Source: CALOAD01 sp942491415
GTDB lineage: Bacteria; Cyanobacteriota; Vampirovibrionia; Gastranaerophilales; CALOAD01
Length of the DNA: 64,000 nucleotides
Direction: 5' to 3'
Assembly: GCA_942491415.1 (NCBI GenBank)
Contig: CALOAD010000020.1
Coordinates: forward strand, 496,001 to 560,000
Shown here in pieces: positions 1 to 7,933 of this stretch. The position numbers were made by a program, and so were the translations under genes. The notes below the pieces were generated by a model that was not told where the DNA came from, did no database searches, and saw nothing but the letters and a program-made list of their open reading frames with translations. Position 1 is the first letter of the stretch. Each line of letters starts with the position of its first letter.

Positions 1-399
1 AAGTTAATTCCTATTGAAATAAACCCTTTACGCTTTGCAGGTTGGTGTTGCACTGATATAGCTTTTTATGCGTACGGAATAAACGTATACGAATATTTTC
101 AAGAACAAGAAGTTCCTGACTGGCAAGAAATACTAAAAGATAAAGATGATAAAACCTATTATTTTACGATTATTGATATCCCCAAAAGTATTAAAGCTAA
201 AAATCTAAAGACTTTTGATTTTGATAGTTTTTTAAAGCATTATCAAAAACCTCTTGAAGTAAGAACTTTTGACCCTGAAAAGCAAACTGCTATTGCTTAT
301 ATAGTATCTGAGACAACCGATAAAAATGAAATCGATAAAATGTTAAATATAAACTTTAAAGATTTTTTCACCTACGAAAAAACAAAGAAAGTTAATTAA
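1..399 (+). CDS. C-terminal part of an ATP-grasp-like protein (partial)
   Basis: The reading frame is open from the first base to the TAA at 397-399, giving the last 132 residues of a protein that begins outside the window. Near the start is a stretch reading PIEINPLRFAGWCCTDIAFY. An E-x-N-P-x-R-F segment of this type is the metal- and phosphate-binding end of ATP-grasp domains, and the following GWC-TD-AYGIN-YEYF pattern recalls an uncharacterised ATP-grasp family. The substrate cannot be told from this fragment. The family call rests on recall of a short motif, so it is moderate only. Confidence 0.5.
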   Translation, partial: KLIPIEINPLRFAGWCCTDIAFYAYGINVYEYFQEQEVPDWQEILKDKDDKTYYFTIIDIPKSIKAKNLKTFDFDSFLKHYQKPLEVRTFDPEKQTAIAYIVSETTDKNEIDKMLNINFKDFFTYEKTKKVN

Positions 400-430
400 A
401 AAGAACCCGTAATATTTTATCAGTCATTAT

Positions 431-568
431 TTATTTACTACCATTTTCTTTAGGGTCTAAAAGTTTTTTTAGGTTTTCTACATCTTCTTTCAGAGAATGT
501 ATTTCGTAGATAAGGTCGTCAATGGACATTTTTAGGTCATTTCCGACGGATTTGATATTGTTTGACAT
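431..568 (-). CDS. Small acidic helical protein of unknown function (45 aa)
   Basis: The start is placed at the ATG at 566-568 because AGGAGATC lies a few bases upstream; a longer in-frame start further upstream has no such site. The product is 45 residues with a heptad-like helical middle (DDLIYEIHSLKEDVENLKKLL), so it probably forms a short coiled coil. There is no membrane segment or known motif. The good ribosome binding site argues that it is translated. Its function is not recognisable. Confidence 0.55.
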   Translation of the reverse strand: MSNNIKSVGNDLKMSIDDLIYEIHSLKEDVENLKKLLDPKENGSK

Positions 569-624
569 AATAGATCTCCTTTTTGTTTGCATGGCAAATA
601 AAGTCTTTGGTTGAAGACGAAAAG

Positions 625-667
625 GGGGCATTTGTGTTAAATTAGAAAAAGCAACGCAAAATGCCCC
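625..667 (-). other. Strong imperfect hairpin in the leader of the small ORF
   Basis: GGGGCATTTGTGTT at 625-638 pairs with AACGCAAAATGCCCC at 653-667 with one wobble and one bulge. On the minus strand the hairpin is followed by CTTTTCG, a poor U-tract, and lies about 60 bases before the small gene's start. It may be an attenuator or simply part of the divergent promoter region. No other feature is seen between 569 and 812. Confidence 0.3.
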
Positions 668-812
668 AAAAGAAAGGGTATTTGCTTTTAAAAACTGTTA
701 AACCGAATTTTTAAAGACTATTTTATTTTCACATTTTAACTATACACGATTATAAAAAATAAGTCAAGCAGTTTTTTGCTGATACGTAAAACCTTTTAAT
801 AACAAAGGACTT

Positions 813-1334
813 ATGAAAAACATTACCACGAAAATAAATGATATATTAAAGAAAAAAAATCTATCTCACAGAAAATTAGCCGAATTTTTAAATGAATACG
901 ATTCTTCTATAAACGCAATGATAAATGGGAAACGACCCTTTACAAAGCAGGTCAAAGAAAAAATAATTCCAATTCTTGAAGTTTCAAAAGAAGAATTTGA
1001 AAGCTGGATTTTGACGGATAAATATCCTAAAAATGTTTTAGAACTTGCAATTCAAGCAAAAAAAGATCTTTATAATTCTGATAAACTAATCCTCACAGTT
1101 AAAATTGACGAAATTTTAAAGAGCAAAAACTTGTCCAGAACAGACCTGAGCAAGCTTATTGGCTATCATCAAGCTACTTTGAATCGAATGATTATAGGAA
1201 AAGAATCGCTTTCTAAATCTGTAATTTCTAAAACAGCTATTAGTTTAGAAATCGAGGAAAATACAATAATAAGCTGGGTTATAGCAGATAAATACGATTT
1301 AAAAGCTTTAGAATTAGCCCTGCAAGAATTTTAA
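813..1334 (+). CDS. Tandem HTH (XRE-like) protein made of two repeated domains
   Basis: The 173-residue protein is two copies of one unit: residues about 4-83 and 94-173 align along their whole length. Each has a Cro/XRE-like helix-turn-helix (LSHRKLAEFLNEYDSSINAM and LSRTDLSKLIGYHQATLNRM) followed by a shared tail (SWILTDKYPKNVLELA against SWVIADKYDLKALELA). AAAGGA precedes the ATG. A duplicated HTH in one chain suggests binding to a direct or asymmetric operator as a monomer, which is inference. No effector domain is visible. It stands alone, convergent with the protease gene. Confidence 0.7.
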   Translation: MKNITTKINDILKKKNLSHRKLAEFLNEYDSSINAMINGKRPFTKQVKEKIIPILEVSKEEFESWILTDKYPKNVLELAIQAKKDLYNSDKLILTVKIDEILKSKNLSRTDLSKLIGYHQATLNRMIIGKESLSKSVISKTAISLEIEENTIISWVIADKYDLKALELALQEF

Positions 1335-1346
1335 AATACTTTATTC

Positions 1347-2159
1347 CTACTTTTTATCAAGATCTTTATTCATTCTGGTTAAACGAATATAGTCATCGAC
1401 AGTTTTTGGTAGTCCGATATTTTGCAATGACAAATTATATTTATTTATATCAGCCAAAAGGTTTTGCTCGTCCTTTAAATCTCGTTTCGGCATATTGTTT
1501 TGGACTTCGTTTTTTACGCTTTCAAATTTAGATTTTCGACCTTTTTGAGAGATTAAATATATTAATTCATCAAGACTTCGAGCTTCCGGCATGTTATAAC
1601 TTGCCAAAACATTTTCATAGTGAGTGCCGTAAGGAAACTTATACATCCAATACAATGTATTCACATCGCGTTTACTTACATTAAGACATCCATATTGATG
1701 CGGAACATACATAATATCTTCAGCAAAAGGACTATGACTTAAACCTACAGCATGTCCTATTTCGTGAATTATTGTATGAAAAACTTCGTTTTGATCTTGA
1801 TATTGAGCGTGTAAAATACCGTCAGAAAGCCCTATTTGTACTTCTGCAGAGAAGAATCTACCTAAATTATCATAATTAAAATAACAATACCCCAGCGAGT
1901 TTCTATCAACTCTTTTCCATTCTATATTTATCTGTGATTCATTAAGCGTATTTACAATTTGAAACGACACGGCACCTCTGGATGCATTTTGCCAAATATT
2001 AAGCGCATCCATGACCATCTGCTGATAAGCATAACCTTCTTCTTTGGCTTTATACCATCTAAAAGGAGCAATATAAACTTTTAATGGCATACAGTGATCA
2101 GGCCATCTAACAATAGCACTTTTTTTAAGACATTGATTTAGATATGTAATCTTACTCAT
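1347..2159 (-). CDS. Matrixin-like zinc metalloprotease
   Basis: The 270-residue protein contains HEIGHAVGLSHS, the HExxHxxGxxH zinc site of metzincins, followed after a short gap by DIMYVPHQ, which fits the Met-turn. The region before it (ALNIWQNAS, then INIEWKRVD) matches the N-terminal half of matrixin catalytic domains. No signal peptide or membrane segment is visible at the N-terminus, unusual for a family that mostly acts outside the cell. The last 80 residues are basic and look helical. The substrate is unknown. The fold and zinc site are confident, the cellular location is not. Confidence 0.8.
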   Translation of the reverse strand: MSKITYLNQCLKKSAIVRWPDHCMPLKVYIAPFRWYKAKEEGYAYQQMVMDALNIWQNASRGAVSFQIVNTLNESQINIEWKRVDRNSLGYCYFNYDNLGRFFSAEVQIGLSDGILHAQYQDQNEVFHTIIHEIGHAVGLSHSPFAEDIMYVPHQYGCLNVSKRDVNTLYWMYKFPYGTHYENVLASYNMPEARSLDELIYLISQKGRKSKFESVKNEVQNNMPKRDLKDEQNLLADINKYNLSLQNIGLPKTVDDYIRLTRMNKDLDKK

Positions 2160-2243
2160 AACAAAATTATTAATTATTTGCCTAGTCTATTTCCAGTTTA
2201 GTATTTTAATATATACTAGAATAAAACACAAAAGGAGGAGAAA

Positions 2244-2576
2244 ATGAATATACAAAAAATGCTTAAACAAGCACAACAAATGCAAAAACAAATGGAAAAA
2301 ACTCAAGCTGATTTGCAAAATATCGAAGTAGAGGGCGCTTCAGGAGGCGGTGTTGTCTCTGTAAAATTTAATGGAAAAAATGAATTTCAATCAATTAAAA
2401 TAAAAGCTGAAGCCATTAACCCCGAGAATCCTGAAAGTGTTGATGAAGATACTATCGAAATGCTTGAAGATCTTGTATCAGGGGCGATTAAAGATGCAAA
2501 TTCAAAAGCATCAGCTTTAATGCAAGATAAAATGAGTTCAATTACAGGCGGAATGAATATCCCAGGCATGTTCTAA
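2244..2576 (+). CDS. ebfC: YbaB/EbfC nucleoid-associated protein
   Basis: A 110-residue protein with the typical layout: a Lys/Gln-rich N-terminal helix (MLKQAQQMQKQMEKTQADL), a small beta section around GGGVVSVKFNGK, and an acidic stretch before DLVSGAIKDAN. Family members bind DNA as dimers and sit next to recR in many bacteria. AAAGGAGGAG precedes the ATG. recR starts on the base after its stop codon, so the two are almost certainly one transcript. The usual upstream partner dnaX is absent here, where a divergent protease gene is found instead. Confidence 0.92.
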   Translation: MNIQKMLKQAQQMQKQMEKTQADLQNIEVEGASGGGVVSVKFNGKNEFQSIKIKAEAINPENPESVDEDTIEMLEDLVSGAIKDANSKASALMQDKMSSITGGMNIPGMF

Positions 2577-3173
2577 ATGCAATATTCAAGACCTTTAGCA
2601 AAATTAATTGAACAGTTTCAAAAGCTTCCCGGTATTGGTCCTAAATCGGCACAGCGAATGGCTTTTTTTGTTTTAAAAATGCCAAAAAGTGAGGTGCAAA
2701 AATTTACCGATTCACTTTTAGACGCCAAAGAAAGGATCAAATATTGCAGTGTTTGCTTTAATATGTCATCTGACGATCCTTGTGAAATTTGCACTTCTCA
2801 AAAACGTGATGAGACAACCATTTGCGTGGTTGCTGAAACTAAAGATCTTGTTGCAATAGAAAAAACCAACGAGTTCAAGGGACAATATCACGTACTACAG
2901 GGGGTTATTTCCCCTATGGACGGTATTGGACCTGAGGATATTAGAATTAAAGAACTTTTGCATCGTGCTGCAAGCGAAAAAATTCAGGAGATTATTCTTG
3001 CATTGAATCCTTCTGTAGAAGGTGAAGCGACGAGTTTGTATTTAACTAAAATGTTAAAACCTTTTGGTATTAAAATAACTCGTATAGCTTTCGGATTGCC
3101 GGTGGGAGGCGATCTTGAATATGTGGATGAATTGACACTTACAAAAGCCATTGAGGGCAGACGAGAAGTTTAA
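2577..3173 (+). CDS. recR: Recombination mediator protein RecR
   Basis: A 198-residue protein of normal RecR length. In order it has a helix-hairpin-helix (LPGIGPKSAQRMAFFVL, residues about 18-34), a four-cysteine zinc finger (CSVCFNMSSDDPCEICTS, about 57-74), a Toprim domain starting at CVVAETKDLVAIE, and the conserved end GLPVGGDLEYVDELTLTKA. RecR works with RecO and RecF in loading RecA on gapped DNA. Its ATG follows the ebfC stop directly, which implies translational coupling. Confidence 0.96.
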   Translation: MQYSRPLAKLIEQFQKLPGIGPKSAQRMAFFVLKMPKSEVQKFTDSLLDAKERIKYCSVCFNMSSDDPCEICTSQKRDETTICVVAETKDLVAIEKTNEFKGQYHVLQGVISPMDGIGPEDIRIKELLHRAASEKIQEIILALNPSVEGEATSLYLTKMLKPFGIKITRIAFGLPVGGDLEYVDELTLTKAIEGRREV

Positions 3174-3268
3174 AATAAAAAGATTATTGCCAAGTAGGTC
3201 TATTTTTTAGTTCGTTTTAGCTCACTTGCTTGCTAATTTTGTTTTACAGTCGGAAAAGCAGTTAAATC

Positions 3269-4576
3269 TTAAACCGTAGTTGCAAAAAACTTTTTGATCC
3301 AATTAAATAGTGTTACAAGTTCATAAGGTTTTGGTAGATATAAATCTGCCCCTGTATTCAAGACCATTTCTTTGTCATGAATTACAGTGGACATAATAAC
3401 CTTAAGATTTGAAAGGTCCATTCTATCTTTGATTTGCCTACAACTTTCAAGACCTTGGAGATTACTTTCTATTCCGGCGTCAATTATTACTATGTCAGGG
3501 CTATAGGTATCAATTTTGATCATGACTTCATTATAATTGCTTATTGCTTCGGTTTTATAACCTTGCATATCAAGAGTTGTTGTTAGCAAATAAGCTAAAG
3601 CAGCGTCATTTTCGACTATAAGTATTTTTTTATTTGGGCAAGCATTACTGCAACTTCCCGAGAGTTTTAACCTGTGAGAAACACAGCTGGATCCGGGTTG
3701 TGCTTTTGCCAATTGATGAACATTTTTCACTGCGTTTATTGTTTCTTTATAGTCATTATAAGATTTGTGTTCATTGGTAATAATCCCCGTACTAATTGAG
3801 ACTAAAGGGGTTCTATGACCGGGAATATTATTTCCTCTCATCATTAAATAACCTCTTTTTGTGTCTTCTTCGGTATAAAATTTCTTAGATACACTATCAA
3901 AAGCACTATTTAGGAAATTAGCCATTCCTTCTGCTTTTAAGGCTGTTGTTAAAATAGCAAAATCATTTTCTTCAATTTGCCCAACATAATCACAGCAATC
4001 TACGACTGATTGAATAATAGCAGAAAATGCCTGTATCATTCGATTTGAGGCAAGTTCGCCGTATATTTCTTTATAATCTTTAAAATGATCGATATCGATA
4101 TACATTAAAGCCCATTGAGCATTACTTTTTAAAGTTCTTCTTAATACTTTAAAGGTCATCTGTGCGCCGGGAATATTGGTAATGTGATCTGAAAGTTCTT
4201 CTTTGTTACGTCTTAAATGGGCTTTTATTCTTGCGCAAAATTCAGCTTGATCAATCGGTTCGCTTAAAAAGTCATCAGCACCTGCGTCTAAAAGAGCTAA
4301 TTTATCATCTAAGTGACTTGATTTTGAAAGTGCAATAACAACAGGTCTGTTATGTCTGTATTCTTTTCTGATAGTAGTGCAAAACTCCTTGGAATTTGAT
4401 TCTGTTGCATTCGCAACGATGATTAATTCAGGTTCAAGTCTATTTATATTTAAAACAGCATCGTTAAAATTATCCACTATAACAGGATTTACCATGCAAT
4501 TATTTTCGATCAGTTTTTTATACTTGATCGGAAGTTCTTTTCTATCGTCGACTATAAGAACTACTTGTGATTGCAT
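3269..4576 (-). CDS. REC-GGDEF-REC response regulator with degenerate first REC and GGDEF
   Basis: The 435-residue chain has a receiver domain (about 4-125), a GGDEF-like domain (about 140-295) and a second receiver domain (about 318-432). The first receiver keeps VDD at 9-11, but the phospho-acceptor position is Ala55 in IIVANATE. The GGDEF domain keeps the YIDIDHFKDYKE strand, but the signature loop reads EENDF, so cyclase activity is unlikely. The second receiver looks intact, with IVIIDAG and LPKPYE. The gene overlaps the upstream kinase gene by 16 bases, so it is probably that kinase's partner. The output is unknown. Confidence 0.8.
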   Translation of the reverse strand: MQSQVVLIVDDRKELPIKYKKLIENNCMVNPVIVDNFNDAVLNINRLEPELIIVANATESNSKEFCTTIRKEYRHNRPVVIALSKSSHLDDKLALLDAGADDFLSEPIDQAEFCARIKAHLRRNKEELSDHITNIPGAQMTFKVLRRTLKSNAQWALMYIDIDHFKDYKEIYGELASNRMIQAFSAIIQSVVDCCDYVGQIEENDFAILTTALKAEGMANFLNSAFDSVSKKFYTEEDTKRGYLMMRGNNIPGHRTPLVSISTGIITNEHKSYNDYKETINAVKNVHQLAKAQPGSSCVSHRLKLSGSCSNACPNKKILIVENDAALAYLLTTTLDMQGYKTEAISNYNEVMIKIDTYSPDIVIIDAGIESNLQGLESCRQIKDRMDLSNLKVIMSTVIHDKEMVLNTGADLYLPKPYELVTLFNWIKKFFATTV

Positions 4577-5673
4577 GATTGCTCCCGGTTATTGAACTTT
4601 TGTGAGGTTTGCCTTTCATAAGTGGCAATAGGAAGTTGAATACAGAAGGTAGAACCTTTTTCATTGCTTTCAACTGTGATTTTTCCGTTCATTTTTTCGA
4701 CTAGAGACTTTGTTATATAAAGTCCCAGTCCTGTACCTTGAACCTCTCGAGAAAGTGAATTATCTATTCTTGAAAATTTAGTAAAAATGGTGGATAAATG
4801 CTCTTGAGGTATTCCAACGCCTTGGTCTGTTATTTTTATATTAATAAAATCAGGTTGTTGCTGATCGCAACAAGCTTTCAATGTTACTAAAGATTCAGGA
4901 TATGAATACTTTGCTGCATTATCTATAAGATTAGTTAAAATTTGCTCCAATTTGTCGGAATCTGCCCAGACATCAGGAATTCCATCTGTTAAATCGATTT
5001 TAAAATTATGTTCCGGAGCTTTTTGTTGAATAGTTTGGATAATAGGTTCAACAAGCTTTTTAAGGTTTATCGTTTTATAAATAGAGTTGTCTTTGCGTGA
5101 TTCCAGTCTTGATACGGTTAAAAGGTCTTCTACCAAACGAGTGAGCCTATCTACCTGGCTTTTTATTATATTAATAAAACGGATTTGCTGTTCTTTAGGA
5201 AGCTTATCTCCTGCGGTTAAAAGCGTATCAGCGAAGCCTTTGATGCTGGTTAAAGGGGTTCTTAGCTCGTGACTAACCGTACCTACAAAATCCATATGTG
5301 CTTGGTTTAAGCAAATAGCATCGGATAAAGGGGTGATGACGGTTACATATTTATTTTCTTCTTTTATCAGGTTATGACTAACTTTTACAGGAGCTTTTTC
5401 TCCTTTTTTGGTTAGTATTTCAGCTTTATGCACAAATTTTTCAGGCAAATATTCTGTACTTGTGTTTTTTGAGCATAAAGGGCAGCTAAAATTTTCTATA
5501 AGAATAAAATCCGAAAACTGCTTGTTTTTTAGCTCTTCAATTGAAAACCCTGTGATTGTTAAAAAAGCATCGTTCGAAAAAGTGACGTTAAAAAACTCGT
5601 CAGAAAGGATAACGCCCTCTGAAATGTTATCTATAATATTTTTATATAATTTGTAATTATCAATATTTTCCAT
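4561..5673 (-). CDS. PAS-domain sensor histidine kinase
   Basis: The 370-residue protein begins with a PAS domain (about 10-115), followed by a HisKA segment with the phospho-acceptor motif SHELRTPLTSIKGF (about 135-150) and a HATPase domain with NLIDNAAKYS, DQGVGIP and GTGLGLYI. There is no transmembrane segment, so it senses a cytoplasmic signal. The PAS domain carries a CPLC pair that could bind a metal or respond to redox. Its 3' end overlaps the REC-GGDEF-REC gene, giving a two-gene signalling unit. Confidence 0.88.
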   Translation of the reverse strand: MENIDNYKLYKNIIDNISEGVILSDEFFNVTFSNDAFLTITGFSIEELKNKQFSDFILIENFSCPLCSKNTSTEYLPEKFVHKAEILTKKGEKAPVKVSHNLIKEENKYVTVITPLSDAICLNQAHMDFVGTVSHELRTPLTSIKGFADTLLTAGDKLPKEQQIRFINIIKSQVDRLTRLVEDLLTVSRLESRKDNSIYKTINLKKLVEPIIQTIQQKAPEHNFKIDLTDGIPDVWADSDKLEQILTNLIDNAAKYSYPESLVTLKACCDQQQPDFINIKITDQGVGIPQEHLSTIFTKFSRIDNSLSREVQGTGLGLYITKSLVEKMNGKITVESNEKGSTFCIQLPIATYERQTSQKFNNREQSCNHK

Positions 5674-5752
5674 GATTACTTTTTTGTATCAGTATACCTT
5701 CGAAAATATTATATCAATATATAATACTTTCTTAAAAATATTAACAAAAAAC

Positions 5753-6145
5753 TTATTTTTTTATATTTTGCAAATGAAGTTCTTTATTAAGCTCACAAAG
5801 CTGTTTTTCGTTTAATAATCTTCTTTTTGCGAGAAAAATTTCTATTGCATTATATCTTAATCTTTGTTGTTGCATCATTATGCTGATATAAAGATCTCGA
5901 ATGCTGTTTTCACTGATATTAGGGCTTTTTAATGCTTTTTTTAACTTTATTTGATCTTTTTTTAGATGAGGTAAAGTTTTTTTGTTTATATTTTCCCAGT
6001 TTCCGTCTAATTGTTTTATTTTTTGGGCTTGAGATGGGGTTAAATTAAGACTTTTCCAGTCAAAATCGTGATAGCAAAACCCTGCTTTTGCGTTTACCAG
6101 CATTAACATAAAACTTAAACTAATTAAAAAACTAATCTTCCTCAT
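5753..6145 (-). CDS. Exported Spy/CpxP-like (LTxxQ) protein
   Basis: A 130-residue protein with a cleavable signal peptide (MRKISFLISLSFMLMLVNAKA) and a mature part that is mostly charged helix. It contains LTPSQAQKI, matching the LTxxQ motif of Spy/CpxP periplasmic chaperones, and a later helix LLNEKQLCELNKEL that resembles a second LTxxQ-like repeat. Its start overlaps the anti-sigma gene by 14 bases, so the sigma, anti-sigma and exported protein form an envelope-stress unit. Family assignment by motif is moderate. Confidence 0.6.
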   Translation of the reverse strand: MRKISFLISLSFMLMLVNAKAGFCYHDFDWKSLNLTPSQAQKIKQLDGNWENINKKTLPHLKKDQIKLKKALKSPNISENSIRDLYISIMMQQQRLRYNAIEIFLAKRRLLNEKQLCELNKELHLQNIKK

Positions 6146-7073
6146 AAATCACCGCTATTAAATCTTTGTTTGGTACTGAAAAGGATTTTACCATTATATA
6201 ATTTTCTGCATTCACATATAACGCATCATCCTGGTTTATTGAATCCTCTTTATTAAAGGCTTCATCTATAATATAAGGCTCGAACATATTAACGGAAAAC
6301 CATGTAAGAACAGAAAGTATCATCACTGATGCTATTGAGCCGAATAAATAGTTTTTTCGTGTTGATTTTTCTACTTCAAGAAGAATATCTGAATAATGTT
6401 CTTTAACCTTATAATCTTCAAAATCCACATTATGTTTAAAATAGTCACTTACCGCCTCATTTGTTGCTTTTAAATTTTCATAGTCTCTTCGACAAGCCCT
6501 GCATTGCATTAGATGTTCGCTTATTTTTATTATTTCTTCTTTGCTCAATTCTCTATCAATATACGCAGAGAGATTTTCGTCTACATAATTACAGATTTTA
6601 ATCTTGTCAATATTAGGTTTTATATGTTTTTGAAGTTTTTTTTCTTCAATCTCATTACTTTTATTTACTGAAGATGCCATTAACAAGCTTGAGAGGTTTT
6701 TATACTCTAATAATTTACTTTTGCAAGTTTCACAGTCTTGTAAATGTCTTTCTATTTGGCAATACAGCTTTAATTCCAACTCATTGTCATAAAACGCCGA
6801 TAATTCATTTAAAACCTCTTCACAAGAAAGTGTTTGAGTATCATTGATGATATCTATTACGCTATTTGCTATTTCACCTTCTTTATAGCAAATGTTTTGG
6901 GCAGAATCATTTAAAAGATTTGTTATTTTTTTAAAATCGCAAAGTTTAGACCTGCATGAATGGCAGTTTTTTATGTGTTTTTCGACATTCTCTTTATCTT
7001 GTTCATTCAACTCATTATCATAATAAGAAGAAATTAGATCTGATAATTCTTCACAAGAGAAGTGATTTTCCAT
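6132..7073 (-). CDS. Membrane anti-sigma factor with three zinc-finger (zf-HC2) units
   Basis: The 313-residue protein has three copies of the anti-sigma zinc-finger: C7-H33-C37-C40, C84-H110-C114-C117 and C161-H187-C191-C194. All keep the same spacing and sit exactly 77 residues apart. A single transmembrane helix follows (about 243-265, FGSIASVMILSVLTWFSVNM), then a short extracytoplasmic tail. GAGGA precedes the ATG. The gene follows the ECF sigma gene by 16 bases, so it is the probable inhibitor of that sigma factor. Most relatives carry one finger; three is unusual. Confidence 0.85.
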   Translation of the reverse strand: MENHFSCEELSDLISSYYDNELNEQDKENVEKHIKNCHSCRSKLCDFKKITNLLNDSAQNICYKEGEIANSVIDIINDTQTLSCEEVLNELSAFYDNELELKLYCQIERHLQDCETCKSKLLEYKNLSSLLMASSVNKSNEIEEKKLQKHIKPNIDKIKICNYVDENLSAYIDRELSKEEIIKISEHLMQCRACRRDYENLKATNEAVSDYFKHNVDFEDYKVKEHYSDILLEVEKSTRKNYLFGSIASVMILSVLTWFSVNMFEPYIIDEAFNKEDSINQDDALYVNAENYIMVKSFSVPNKDLIAVIYEED

Positions 7074-7089
7074 TCATTAGTCCTCATTT

Positions 7090-7701
7090 TTATTTTAAGT
7101 ACGGTTTTATGTTTTCTTGAAGTTTTGTTCTTGCCCTTGCCAACCTTGATTTTACTGTTCCGATATTTGTATCTGTAACGCCGGCTATTTCTTCATAAGA
7201 AAGTCCCTGCAATTCACGTAAGACGACTACGATTCTAAACTGTTCCGGTAGATTTTCTATGGCTTTTTTTATAATTTTGTCTAATTCGCCTCCTAGTGTG
7301 TCTTCATGGGGTGTTTGAGCCTTATCGGGGATTTCTCTTGTTTGTGACATTTCTTCACTTGAAGAGTCAGCGTAAGTTATATCCATAGATACAGTCTTTA
7401 TTCGTCTTGTTTTTCTCCTCAATTCATCGTAAAATAGATTTGTAATTATCTGATTTAACCAGTATTTAAAGGTTTTAGGATTTCGAAGTTTTTTTATGCT
7501 CCTCGACATCCTAAGTAGAACCTCTTGAGCCAGATCAGCGATATCAACTCTATTGGGATCAAGGTGATATAACGTGCTGTAAATGAGTCTTTCATGTCTT
7601 CGAATAAGCTCTTCAAGAGCAACCCTATCATCATTTTGACACTTTTCTATTAGTTCAACAAGTTCAATATTTCTATATTTATCTCTTCGTTTATCATTCA
7701 A
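7090..7701 (-). CDS. ECF-type RNA polymerase sigma factor
   Basis: The 203-residue protein has a sigma region 2 (DLAQEVLLRMSRSIKKL with FKYWLNQIITNLFYDELRR, about 58-100) and region 4 (LPEQFRIVVVLRELQGLSYEEIA then NIGTVKSRLARARTKL, about 145-195). The linker is acidic and Ser/Thr-rich. The anti-sigma gene starts 16 bases downstream. The arrangement predicts release of the sigma factor on envelope stress. The subgroup is not certain; the sequence recalls cyanobacterial SigG-like factors. Confidence 0.92.
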   Translation of the reverse strand: MNDKRRDKYRNIELVELIEKCQNDDRVALEELIRRHERLIYSTLYHLDPNRVDIADLAQEVLLRMSRSIKKLRNPKTFKYWLNQIITNLFYDELRRKTRRIKTVSMDITYADSSSEEMSQTREIPDKAQTPHEDTLGGELDKIIKKAIENLPEQFRIVVVLRELQGLSYEEIAGVTDTNIGTVKSRLARARTKLQENIKPYLK

Positions 7702-7822
7702 AATTTTGCTCTCTTTATGGTTTTTATTAAGTACTTAATATCCCAAAACAAATTAACGTTATTTTATGGAATCAAACACGCTCTTCGTTATATAATCACT
7801 TAGGGTATATCTTTTTGCCCGA

Positions 7823-7894
7823 CTATACCGCTCCCAAAAAATAGCTATTAAATAAAAAAAATACGAAGCGGTATGCGTGGGTAGAGAGTGGTAT
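7823..7894 (+). promoter_or_regulatory. Structured 5' leader element, copy A (upstream of thiE)
   Basis: ATACCGCT at 7825-7832 pairs perfectly with AGCGGTAT at 7867-7874 across an A-rich loop. Directly after comes GCGT-GGGT-AGAGAG (7875-7888) and then TGGTAT, which could compete for the same ATACC strand. A TATAAT at 7791-7796 places a probable transcript start near 7803. The same arrangement (CTATACCG, A-rich loop, CGGTATGCGT, four bases, AGAGAG) recurs at 57626-57700. I do not recognise it as a known riboswitch, and it is not a TPP riboswitch. Confidence 0.5.
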
Positions 7895-7933
7895 TTTGAT
7901 AGAATCATTTTAAAATATTGAAGGAAAATAGCA

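Noticed and set aside
7702..7933. TPP riboswitch before thiE
   Set aside because: The conserved CTGAGA and ACCTGATCTGGATAATGCC-type segments are absent; the leader holds a different element.
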